This document shows positions 34,523 to 43,967 of a stretch of DNA of 64,000 nucleotides, in pieces; position 1 is the first letter of the stretch; each line of letters opens with the position of its first letter. The notes beneath the pieces are model-generated. The model saw nothing but the letters and a program-made list of their open reading frames with translations, searched no databases and was not told where the DNA came from. The translations under genes and the position numbers were made by a program. This DNA is from Flavobacterium marginilacus (GTDB lineage Bacteria; Bacteroidota; Bacteroidia; Flavobacteriales; Flavobacteriaceae): contig NZ_CP113975.1 in NCBI RefSeq assembly GCF_026870155.1, forward strand, positions 3,348,001 to 3,412,000, in the 5' to 3' direction.

Positions 34523-35489
34523 TCCCTTTTAAAACCTTCAGTATATTTTTTGAAACTGCCTGAATAACGGGCACGCTTACAGAATTCCCTGCTTGTTTAT
34601 AAACACTTGAATTGGCAATTTTTTCCGGTATTTTAAACGTATCCGGAAAGCCTTGAAAGCGCAGGCATTCTCGTGGAGTTAGTTTTCTGAAACCGAATTC
34701 TGTTTTAATAAGCGGTACGTTATGCCCTCCGGTTCCCATATTTGCTGTCAAAGTCGGACAGACATTCGATTTGTTTTCCCTCACATACTGGCGTCTGAAC
34801 TGATAAACAGTATCTTCGGACTTCATGGTATCTTTGAGCATATTAAACATATATTTATCTGAGCCATAATAGAAATTGTCGTCAACTTTTTCTTTACTGA
34901 TAACATCTTTTATGGTCTTTGTCAGTTCTTCTTTCTCTGGAAATGCAAAAATATTTTCGGCATCAGGATATTCATCTTTATCAAATGCAACCATAAATAT
35001 CCGCTCTCTGTTGTGAGGAATATTTCCATAATCTTTAGTATTCAAAACCTTGGCCTGAAAAGAATAATTTCTGTCTCTTAAGGACTGCTCGATGACTTTC
35101 ATAGTTTTGCCGTGATCATGAGTATAAAGGTTTTTGACATTTTCCAAAAACACCACTTTAGGCCTCATGGTATCCACAAAATCCAGTATTCGGAAAAAGT
35201 GGTTTCCTCTATTATCATCAAAGCCTTTTCTATAGCCTGCTACAGAAAATGGCTGGCAGGGAAAACCAGCAGTGAGTATATCTATTTTTGGAATAGCATC
35301 AATATCTAACTGCAGAATATCGCCTTCAATGAGCTGGTGCGGAAAATTATTTCTGTAAGTGATACAGGCGTTTTTATCAAATTCATTGGCCCATTTTATA
35401 TCAAATCCTGATTTTTTAAAACCAAGACATATTCCGCCAATACCAGCATATAAACTGCCAACAGTAAATTTATCACTCATTACATTCAA
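34515..35489 (-). CDS. DNA (cytosine-5)-methyltransferase
   Basis: 324 residues (a second ATG three codons in, at 35480, is equally possible). All main C5-methyltransferase motifs are seen in order: I LYAGIGGICLGFKKSGF (AdoMet), IV GFPCQPFSVAG with the catalytic PCQ cysteine, VI FLENVKNL, VIII around NIPHNRERIFMVAF, IX LTPRECLRFQGFP, X KQAGNSVSVPV. The target-recognition region lies between VIII and IX (about 190-265). It methylates cytosine and would protect host DNA from the convergent endonuclease. The recognition sequence cannot be read from the protein. The pair sits between the tpx operon and unrelated single genes, as a mobile restriction-modification cassette would. Confidence 0.95.
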   Translation of the reverse strand: MNVMSDKFTVGSLYAGIGGICLGFKKSGFDIKWANEFDKNACITYRNNFPHQLIEGDILQLDIDAIPKIDILTAGFPCQPFSVAGYRKGFDDNRGNHFFRILDFVDTMRPKVVFLENVKNLYTHDHGKTMKVIEQSLRDRNYSFQAKVLNTKDYGNIPHNRERIFMVAFDKDEYPDAENIFAFPEKEELTKTIKDVISKEKVDDNFYYGSDKYMFNMLKDTMKSEDTVYQFRRQYVRENKSNVCPTLTANMGTGGHNVPLIKTEFGFRKLTPRECLRFQGFPDTFKIPEKIANSSVYKQAGNSVSVPVIQAVSKNILKVLKGTK

Positions 35490-35913
35490 TTTTGTCGCTA
35501 ATTTTTGTCTGCAAAATTACATTTTCGGAAACAAATATACATCTTGAAAGGCGTATTTAAAAAAATAAAAACAAATACTTTCCTAATTGAACAAAACGAA
35601 ATATTACAGATGAAACCAGCGAAATCAATGCGGAGAACATTAAAAATTAAAAATGCACTGATTCCTGACAGCTTATTTTTTAGGAGCTTTATCCAGCTGT
35701 ACGCTTGTATCTTTTTATCCCAAAAAAAATCGGGATAAAAAGGATACCGCTTCCATCCTGGGCTCATTGATTTCAAAAATAAACAGCATCATAAAATTGA
35801 GAAGTCTTTTGGTCATCTGCAAAAAAACGTCCTATATTTGAAAATAGAACCTTAGCCTTTCCACAGACTGCTGAGAGCATCATATTTTCGACCCATTTTC
35901 CGTTAAACTCAAC
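35490..35913. other. Intergenic region with hairpin
   Basis: 424 bp. Overlapping short open frames on both strands (35498-35776 minus, 35505-35738 plus) look like chance frames. The clear structure is the inverted repeat 35708-35746: tatctttttatccc pairs with gggataaaaaggata around a 10-base A-rich loop. The promoter of the next gene is at 35809-35840. Confidence 0.6.
35809..35840 (+). promoter_or_regulatory. Flavobacterial-type promoter of the 2H phosphoesterase gene
   Basis: TTG at 35809-35811, a 21-bp spacer, then TATATTTG at 35833-35840. This is a full match to TTG - N17-23 - TAnnTTTG, 73 bp before the start codon. Confidence 0.7.
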
Positions 35914-36603
35914 ATGCATAACAAGAACTTACATAAACTCTACGATGATTTATACAATCAGTCCTGCCAAAAAATTTTAAATGATGATTATGCCGTCGAT
36001 TTAAATATTGATAATCCTGCAGACAAGAGATTCGGAATAACTTTGGTCATCAGACCAGAAATTGAAACCAAAAATAAGATTCAGGATTTCCTGAACGAAT
36101 TAAAGAAAACCGAACCAGAACAATATTACTATTCAAACCCAGATTTACATATAACCGCGCTGTCAATTATCTCTTGTTACGAGGGATTTAATTTAGCCGC
36201 TATCAATGTTAATGAGTATTCTGAAATCATAGCAGAAAGTTTAGAGGCATTAAGTGAATTTGAAATTGAATTCAAAGGAATAACCGCTTCCGACGCTGCT
36301 GTTATGATTCAGGGGTATCCAAAAACAGAAACCTTAAATAAAATTCGGGAAAATCTAAGAAACAATTTTAGAAAATCGAGCTTACAAAAAAGCATTGATA
36401 AAAGATATCCACTAACTACCGCACATATAACGGTACTTAGATTCAGACAAAAAATAAACGATACCAGCCAGTTTATAAACTGCATAGAAAAATACAGAAA
36501 TCATGATTTTCGAACTTCAAAAATCAGTACATTAGAGTTAGTCTACAATGACTGGTACCAAAGAGAGAAAATCGTTCAGAAACTGGCTGAATTCAAAATT
36601 TAA
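35914..36603 (+). CDS. 2H phosphoesterase / 2'-5' RNA ligase-like protein
   Basis: 229 residues. It carries two H-x-T motifs with the expected spacing: DLHITALSII at about 84 and TAHITVLRFR at about 170, the pair that forms the active site of the 2H phosphoesterase fold. Members act on 2'-5' or cyclic phosphates in RNA or nucleotides. The real substrate here is unknown and ligase activity should not be assumed. A good promoter lies upstream, and the next gene starts 46 bp after the stop. Confidence 0.75.
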   Translation: MHNKNLHKLYDDLYNQSCQKILNDDYAVDLNIDNPADKRFGITLVIRPEIETKNKIQDFLNELKKTEPEQYYYSNPDLHITALSIISCYEGFNLAAINVNEYSEIIAESLEALSEFEIEFKGITASDAAVMIQGYPKTETLNKIRENLRNNFRKSSLQKSIDKRYPLTTAHITVLRFRQKINDTSQFINCIEKYRNHDFRTSKISTLELVYNDWYQREKIVQKLAEFKI

Positions 36604-36649
36604 TATTCTTCAACATATAAGTCATTTTACAAAACAAACAAAAACAGCA

Positions 36650-37021
36650 ATGACTGACAAAATAAAACAAGCCATCACCGATTTTGTAAAAGGAGGCGAT
36701 AACAGCGACACAAAACTGTTGGACAAAGTCCTGCATAAAGATTTTCGTGTAACCAGTAATCATTTTATGGGAACTCCAGGCGTGACTATAATAGAAAGAG
36801 AAAAATATCTGGCAAATGTCAGAGACGGAGTTTTTGGCGGACTGCCTAGAATAATGACAATTGAAAACATTGATGTGAGCGAAACAATTGCTTCGGTTAA
36901 ACTTCGTTTAGAAAGTGCAGAAAATCATTTTATTTCATACAATACCTTAGTCCTGGACACTGATAATGAATGGAAAATAATAAATAATTTAGCAGTTGTA
37001 TCGCAAAAAGCAAGACTGTAA
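36650..37021 (+). CDS. NTF2-like (SnoaL/lumazine-binding-type) protein
   Basis: 123 residues from the ATG at 36650. An upstream start at 36548 is open but lies inside the previous gene in another frame and adds an unlikely basic stretch. The sequence opens with a helix (IKQAITDFVKGGDNSDTKLL) and ends in strands (SYNTLVLDTDNEWKIINNLA), the cone-shaped NTF2 layout used by many small enzymes and binding proteins. No catalytic signature tells its ligand. Same strand as and close to the 2H phosphoesterase gene; possibly co-transcribed. Confidence 0.75.
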   Translation: MTDKIKQAITDFVKGGDNSDTKLLDKVLHKDFRVTSNHFMGTPGVTIIEREKYLANVRDGVFGGLPRIMTIENIDVSETIASVKLRLESAENHFISYNTLVLDTDNEWKIINNLAVVSQKARL

Positions 37022-37047
37022 AACTGCCCATTTTAATTTCATCCCAT

Positions 37048-37635
37048 TTAATAATACAATCTAAAATCAAGTAATTTACACATCGCATAATGCTTTTGAT
37101 GCAGTTCTTCTACTATTTCAACAACATCATCCAGTTCCTGGCATAAACTAAAGAATGCCTTGTCTAATAAATTACTGTTCATACTTTTATCAGCCACACC
37201 ATAACCCGAAACAGCGAGCGCGCCAGTAATATCCAGAAAATATTGTGCTTCTTCTTCTTTCAGGTCAAGTATTTTGGTATTGGCAAAATGCAGAATTTTA
37301 CCTTTCATTTTACCTTCAAAAATTTCGGCAATTTCTTCAAAACTGTAGTAATAATTATTGAGGCAGATCGTATTTCTTCTGCCTTCCATGACCAAATAAA
37401 TAATTACATAATCCTTGAAATTGTGATCATCATAAAGCAGCGTACCTAAGCTTTCTTCCAGTCCTTCAATAGTATCACAAGTCTTATAGATACTTGCAAT
37501 ACCCTGTTCGAGCGCCAGCTGTTCAAGATTTTTGACTGCGTCAGTAATAGTCATTACCTCAACATCTGGTACACCTTCAAGGCAAAAAATAAATTGGTCA
37601 TAATCCTCAGAGTTATGTTTGAGCTGCAGATTCAA
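37048..37635 (-). CDS. Conserved-looking hypothetical protein, acidic, soluble
   Basis: 195 residues; I do not recognise the family with confidence. It is acidic, has no signal peptide or membrane segment, and shows alternating strands and helices. It opens FIFCLEGVPDVEVMTITDA and has a middle stretch DYVIIYLVMEGRRNTICLNN, then an Ala/Leu-rich helix and a Cys/Tyr-ending tail (CKLLDFRLYY). Codon use is like its neighbours and no competing frame is better, so it is probably real. It converges with the NTF2-like gene (26 bp between stops). Confidence 0.7.
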   Translation of the reverse strand: MNLQLKHNSEDYDQFIFCLEGVPDVEVMTITDAVKNLEQLALEQGIASIYKTCDTIEGLEESLGTLLYDDHNFKDYVIIYLVMEGRRNTICLNNYYYSFEEIAEIFEGKMKGKILHFANTKILDLKEEEAQYFLDITGALAVSGYGVADKSMNSNLLDKAFFSLCQELDDVVEIVEELHQKHYAMCKLLDFRLYY

Positions 37636-37813
37636 AATTGGTTCTTTTAATGGTTCTTCAATACAATAATGAAGGTACTAATTATAAATACAAATTACCA
37701 AAATTTAAAACTAAACCCGCCTATTTTTATTAATAATTTTGGGAAAAAGTTATACCTGCACATTAAAAATCCTTACTATCTTAGCCCATAAAAAAACATA
37801 AATTTACTTATAC

Positions 37814-38248
37814 ATGGCTACATTTAGCAAACAGCTTTCCTTTCGCTGGTCTGATTTAGATCCCAATTTTCACCTGCGCCACAGTGCTTATTATGATTTT
37901 GGGGCACAGCATCGTGTTGAAATCCTGAATCAGTTGGGACTGACATTAAAAGTGATGCAAAAGGAACACATTGGACCAATCTTATTCAGAGAAGAATGTG
38001 TGTTCCGAAAAGAAATAAATATTTCGGATGAGATTATTATGCAGACCAAAATGGCAAAATTGAAAGCCGATGCTTCGCGCTGGTCTATTGTGCACGAATT
38101 GTATAGAGAGGATGTTTTATGTGCAGTCATTACTGTAGAAGGCGCCTGGATGGACACAAAACTCAGAAAACTGGCCAGTCCGACGCCGCAGATTGTTGTC
38201 GAAGCTATGGGCGTTTTTCCTAAAACTGCAGATTTTGTAAATTTATAA
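37814..38248 (+). CDS. Acyl-CoA/ACP thioesterase family protein (hotdog fold)
   Basis: 144 residues with the 4HBT-type start FRWSDLDPNFHLRHSAYYDF, in which the Asp-Pro-Asn-x-His segment is the usual active-site region of YbgC/FadM-like thioesterases. The rest (EHIGPILFREECVFRKEI, DASRWSIVHELY) fits the central helix and sheet. It would hydrolyse an acyl thioester; the substrate is unknown. Monocistronic, with a short AT-rich leader. Confidence 0.85.
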   Translation: MATFSKQLSFRWSDLDPNFHLRHSAYYDFGAQHRVEILNQLGLTLKVMQKEHIGPILFREECVFRKEINISDEIIMQTKMAKLKADASRWSIVHELYREDVLCAVITVEGAWMDTKLRKLASPTPQIVVEAMGVFPKTADFVNL

Positions 38249-38360
38249 GGTAAATTCTTGTATTTTTGGTTTTAGGATAATTGCAAAAAAAGCAAAAAAA
38301 GCTGTTTTTTAGCCCCTATAAAAGTAGCAATCCTTATAAGCCGGGGTTTGACTTATAAGA

Positions 38361-38406
38361 TTACTTCGTCAGTTCGCTATCGCTTGTGTGTAAAGGATAG
38401 CGGGAC
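38361..38406. repeat. Dispersed repeat copy with small hairpin
   Basis: ttacttcgtcagttcgctat at 38361-38380 repeats 29781-29800 with one difference. Here it continues into a small hairpin (cgctatc / gatagcg). It lies in the 245-bp gap after the thioesterase gene, which also holds the self-complementary cttataag twice (about 38332 and 38352) and no gene. Confidence 0.7.
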
Positions 38407-38493
38407 GATGTTTCTAAAAATAACAAATCCTTCTGCTCCAAAAAAACAACAATCAAATTTTGAGTTTATGATTAATTTTAAAACCAACGAAAT

Positions 38494-38883
38494 ATGTTTA
38501 CAATTGAACAAATAAAAGAAGCTCATTCTAAAGTAAAAAGCGGTGCTGATTTCCCAAATTACATACAGGATTTAATTATTTTGGGGGTAAAAGGATATGA
38601 TACTTATGTAAATGACGGACACGTGCAATATTTTGGCGTTAATAATTACAACGTTACTTCGGATGAAAAATATGATGAAATAGAAGTTGCTTCCTCAGCC
38701 AATAAAGAACGTTTCATCGAATTTTTAGCGATGCACCAAGACGGACAGACCGATTATTTAACGTTTTGCAGTCACGCGGGACAATGCGGTATTGCAAAAT
38801 GGAGAGTGGACATAATCGAAATGACCTGCACTTATTTTGATAAATCAGGCTCTGAAATTATAATTGAAAAAATACCCGTTTAG
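38494..38883 (+). CDS. DUF1398 (YbcV-like) family protein
   Basis: 129 residues matching the DUF1398 pattern: start FTIEQIKEAHSKVKSGADFP, middle GVKGYDTYVNDGHVQYFG, end GIAKWRVDIIEMTCTYFD. The family is widespread and of unknown function. Small, soluble and cytoplasmic. It stands alone on the plus strand, followed by a bidirectional terminator shared with katG. Confidence 0.85.
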   Translation: MFTIEQIKEAHSKVKSGADFPNYIQDLIILGVKGYDTYVNDGHVQYFGVNNYNVTSDEKYDEIEVASSANKERFIEFLAMHQDGQTDYLTFCSHAGQCGIAKWRVDIIEMTCTYFDKSGSEIIIEKIPV

Positions 38884-38936
38884 CTTGCTGGTACACGAAT
38901 GACGGAACTTAAAAAAATCTCAATGCTTTAAAAAAC

Positions 38937-38968
38937 AAAAAGGTGACCAGTTTTCAGGTCACCTTTTT
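38937..38968. terminator. Bidirectional terminator between DUF1398 gene and katG
   Basis: aaaaaggtgacc and ggtcaccttttt form a perfect 12-bp stem with an 8-base loop, with A/T runs on both sides. Both genes end here, so it can serve each. Confidence 0.9.
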
Positions 38969-38989
38969 CAGCATTTATAAATTTAGCCA

Positions 38990-41251
<2,262 letters not shown>

Positions 41252-41420
41252 TTAGACTAATTTACCAAAATTATTTTTATCCTAATTATTTTTTCTATAG
41301 ATAAAAATTATAGTTACACTTCAAAATCTTAGTTTAGAATAATTCTGAATTCAGCAGATCTGCTTTTTTATTTGTAACTTCGTTAAGCGTTATATTCATT
41401 GATTAAAAATAAAATTAACC

Positions 41421-41801
41421 ATGAAAATTAATTTTAAATCCGTTGACGAATACATTCAGACATTCCCAAAAGACATTCAGGTTCTTCTGGAAAATGTTCG
41501 CAACGCCATTACAAAAAATGCGCCGGAAGCCGCTGAAAGCATTTCCTATGGAATGCCTGCCTATAAAATTTATGGAAAGCCCTTGGTCTATTTTGCAGGC
41601 TATAAAAACCACATCGGATTTTATGCCACGCCAACGGGACACAAAGAATTTTCTAATGAGCTTTCTAATTACAAACAAGGAAAAGGTTCCGTTCAGTTTC
41701 CTGTTGACCATCCCATTCCTTACTGGCTGATTGAACAAATTGTTATTTTTAGGGTGAAAGAGAATGAAGCTCGAAAAGATTCTAAGTTGCTGAAGAGCTA
41801 A
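41421..41801 (+). CDS. DUF1801 (YdhG-like) family protein
   Basis: 126 residues with DUF1801 hallmarks: VDEYIQTFPKDIQVLLENVR, then PEAAESISYGMPAYKIYGKPLVYFAGYKNHIGFY. The fold is the same as in YdhG/frataxin-like proteins; some members were proposed to handle iron, but the function is open. The last eight residues (KDSKLLKS) and the stop codon are encoded by the first copy of a 45-bp direct repeat (41773-41860), so the tail has probably been replaced or extended by a repeat element. Confidence 0.85.
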   Translation: MKINFKSVDEYIQTFPKDIQVLLENVRNAITKNAPEAAESISYGMPAYKIYGKPLVYFAGYKNHIGFYATPTGHKEFSNELSNYKQGKGSVQFPVDHPIPYWLIEQIVIFRVKENEARKDSKLLKS

Positions 41802-41983
41802 ATTTCTAAGATATTGAGAAAAGACTCTAAGTTACTGAGATGCTAAGTTTCTAAGATTTTTTAAAACTATTTTACTTAACGTCAGTTCTTAATATAATTT
41901 TCAAAAAAACTTTTCCCATTTTCTAAAAATCTCCTGGAACTGACAATTACTTAGTATCTTAGCATCTCAGAAACTTAGAAACT
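41773..41983. repeat. 45-bp direct repeat plus inverted copy
   Basis: Two direct copies of gaaaaga(t/c)tctaagtt(g/a)ctga... lie at 41773-41817 and 41818-41860. An inverted relative (cttagtatcttagcatctca and on) lies at 41950-41983, directly before the VOC gene. The direct and inverted parts can fold into a long imperfect hairpin. The first copy overlaps the end of the DUF1801 gene. Confidence 0.85.
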
Positions 41984-41989
41984 AAAAAA

Positions 41990-42352
41990 ATGCACAATGC
42001 CAAATCAATCCGACCGTTTATAGGTTCCAAAAACTTTGAAATTTCACGAAGTTTTTATCAGGACTTAGGTTTTAATGAAATTATATTGGCACCTAATTTT
42101 TCTTATTTTGAAACCAAGGGAATTGGATTCTATCTGCAGGATGCCTATGTCAAAGACTGGATTGACAATACAATGCTTTTTTTAGAAGTCGATGATGTCA
42201 AACAATTTTGGATTAAGCTTTTGGAACTGAATTTAACTGTCAAATATGAAAATGTAAAATTAGTGCCCATTCGAGAAATGCCTTGGGGCAGAGAATGTTT
42301 GATTCATGATCCGTCTGGTATTCTTTGGCATATTGGCGAGTTTAATGAATAG
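41990..42352 (+). CDS. VOC family (glyoxalase/bleomycin-resistance-like) protein
   Basis: 120 residues with the vicinal-oxygen-chelate pattern: RPFIGSKNFEISRSFYQDLGFNEI at the start and EMPWGRECLIHDPSGILWHIGEF at the end, where the final Glu is a usual metal or substrate ligand. These proteins range from lyases to antibiotic-binding proteins; this one cannot be placed further. The start codon follows the inverted repeat copy by 6 bp. The next gene begins 44 bp downstream, so the two may be co-transcribed. Confidence 0.8.
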   Translation: MHNAKSIRPFIGSKNFEISRSFYQDLGFNEIILAPNFSYFETKGIGFYLQDAYVKDWIDNTMLFLEVDDVKQFWIKLLELNLTVKYENVKLVPIREMPWGRECLIHDPSGILWHIGEFNE

Positions 42353-42396
42353 AAAATTACCTTTATAAATACTAAAAAAGACAAAATTGAAATGCG

Positions 42397-43443
42397 ATGA
42401 GAAAACAATTTGGTGCAAAACCTAAAAAATCTGATATTGAAAAATATGCTGAGTCAAAGTACTGGAATGGAAAAATCTTCGAAAATTTAGAAATTACCAA
42501 AATGAATATCAGCATTCAGACGCTGCCCAAATTATTATACAAACAATTTTGTAAAAAAGAAAGCAGAGAACCTCAGAATGCTCTACCCATTGTCCCATTT
42601 AATAAAGAACTGTTTCTTGAACCTCATCCGTCGATGCGAAGCATTTGGTATGGACATTCGGCAGTATTGATGCGGTTAGCCGGCAAAACAATTCTTATTG
42701 ACCCAATGTTTGGTTCCAATGCGGCACCTATTGCTCCTTTTGCTGTTCAAAGATTCAGCCAAAACACATTGGATCTCATAGAGGAATTTCCAGAAATAGA
42801 TTTAGTACTCCTATCCCATGACCATTACGACCACTTGGATTATGACAGCATTCAAAAACTCAGAAGCAAAACCAAACAGTTTTACGCGGCTCTGGGAGTC
42901 AAAAGACATTTAGTTTCCTGGGGAATACCCGAAAATACAATCACTGAATTCGATTGGTGGGATGAAAATTCATTTGATGAAATCCAAATAACTTTTACCC
43001 CGACCCGTCATTTTTCAGGAAGAGGACTGACTGATAGAGCAAAATCTCTTTGGGGTGGCTGGGCATTAAAAACGGAAAAAGAAAATATTTGGTTCAGTGG
43101 TGACAGCGGTTACGGCAGACATTTCAAAGAAATAGGCACTCGCTTGGGACCATTTGATTTTGCTTTTATGGAATGTGGCCAATACAATGAAAACTGGCAC
43201 CAGATTCACATGTATCCCGAAGAAAGCATACAAGCCTCCATAGATGCTAATGTAAAAAACATGATGCCGGTGCATTGGGCTGGTTTTGCTTTGGCACAGC
43301 ATACATGGACTGAACCTGCGGAGCGTTTTGTTCAAGAAGCAGTTTCTAAAAATCTTAATTATTGTTTACCAAAAATAGGTGAATTATTTGATTCTAACCA
43401 CTCAATAATAGACACTTGGTGGAGAAATCATAATACTCCGTAA
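42397..43443 (+). CDS. Metallo-beta-lactamase fold hydrolase (NAPE-PLD/UlaG-like)
   Basis: 348 residues. The metal-binding motif HxHxDH is intact in LLSHDHYDHLDYDS. Further ligands are in TPTRHFSGRG, WFSGDSGYG and MMPVHWAGFAL. The long N-terminal part before the fold, with SIWYGHSAVLMRLAGKTILIDP, places it with the NAPE-PLD-like branch of MBL hydrolases. It has no signal peptide. Bacterial members hydrolyse phosphodiesters or lactones; the substrate here is unknown. Confidence 0.88.
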   Translation: MRKQFGAKPKKSDIEKYAESKYWNGKIFENLEITKMNISIQTLPKLLYKQFCKKESREPQNALPIVPFNKELFLEPHPSMRSIWYGHSAVLMRLAGKTILIDPMFGSNAAPIAPFAVQRFSQNTLDLIEEFPEIDLVLLSHDHYDHLDYDSIQKLRSKTKQFYAALGVKRHLVSWGIPENTITEFDWWDENSFDEIQITFTPTRHFSGRGLTDRAKSLWGGWALKTEKENIWFSGDSGYGRHFKEIGTRLGPFDFAFMECGQYNENWHQIHMYPEESIQASIDANVKNMMPVHWAGFALAQHTWTEPAERFVQEAVSKNLNYCLPKIGELFDSNHSIIDTWWRNHNTP

Positions 43444-43491
43444 CTCTATATTTTTTTTCACCTAACCCTTATAAAAACTTAAAATAAAAAC

Positions 43492-43755
43492 CTATATTGT
43501 TGATTCATTTACTAATGAAAAAATAATGAGTACCGAAATAATTGATGACAAGGTTTTTATTTCGGTTGAAGCGGTAACGGTATTAAAAGGAGAATTTGTT
43601 TTGTAAATATTGATTTTATTATTCCCTTTCAAAAACAATTCAGTCTTTGACAATTGTCTTAAATCACTTTGTTTTACAACCGTACCTGTAAAGTTCCTCC
43701 ATCTTCTTATCCAATGATCAAAAACTTTATTTATTCTGTCTTCATTTTGAGGCAA
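43492..43755 (-). CDS. Possible small hypothetical protein
   Basis: 87 codons with no family I recognise. It has a basic start (INKVFDHWIRRWRNF) and a hydrophobic C-terminal stretch (LSSIISVLIIFSLV) that could be one membrane segment. There is no close neighbour to support it and no promoter seen. It may be a chance frame or the tail of a decayed gene. Confidence 0.25.
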   Translation of the reverse strand: MPQNEDRINKVFDHWIRRWRNFTGTVVKQSDLRQLSKTELFLKGNNKINIYKTNSPFNTVTASTEIKTLSSIISVLIIFSLVNESTI

Positions 43756-43875
43756 ATTTAAAACTGATACGATAAATTTAAGTACTCTGGATTATTTAAC
43801 CGCTCAACTTTCTTTTGAGCAGTAACGCGTGAGGAATGGGAGCAAGTTACCGAAGTAACGCGGACAGCCCGACAG

Positions 43876-43930
43876 CATAAAGCAAAAGGGCCGAATCAGC
43901 GCAATGATGATTTGGCCCTTTTGCTTTATG
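43876..43930. terminator. 22-bp-stem hairpin downstream of the rubredoxin-domain gene
   Basis: cataaagcaaaagggccgaatc pairs with gatttggcccttttgctttatg with one mismatch and an 11-base loop. It lies 38 bp after the stop of the last nitrate-cluster gene and could end that transcript, though no clean T-run follows. It is embedded in a larger element (tcgggctgtccgc, gggcgtgcc on the minus strand) that resembles 49302-49350. Confidence 0.65.
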
Positions 43931-43967
43931 ATGGCACGCCCAAATAAAATGCAGCAGACTATTTTGG

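Noticed and set aside
35498..35776. Overlapping small frames on both strands next to the methyltransferase, considered as a controller protein
   Set aside because: Neither shows a helix-turn-helix pattern, and both cross a hairpin repeat.
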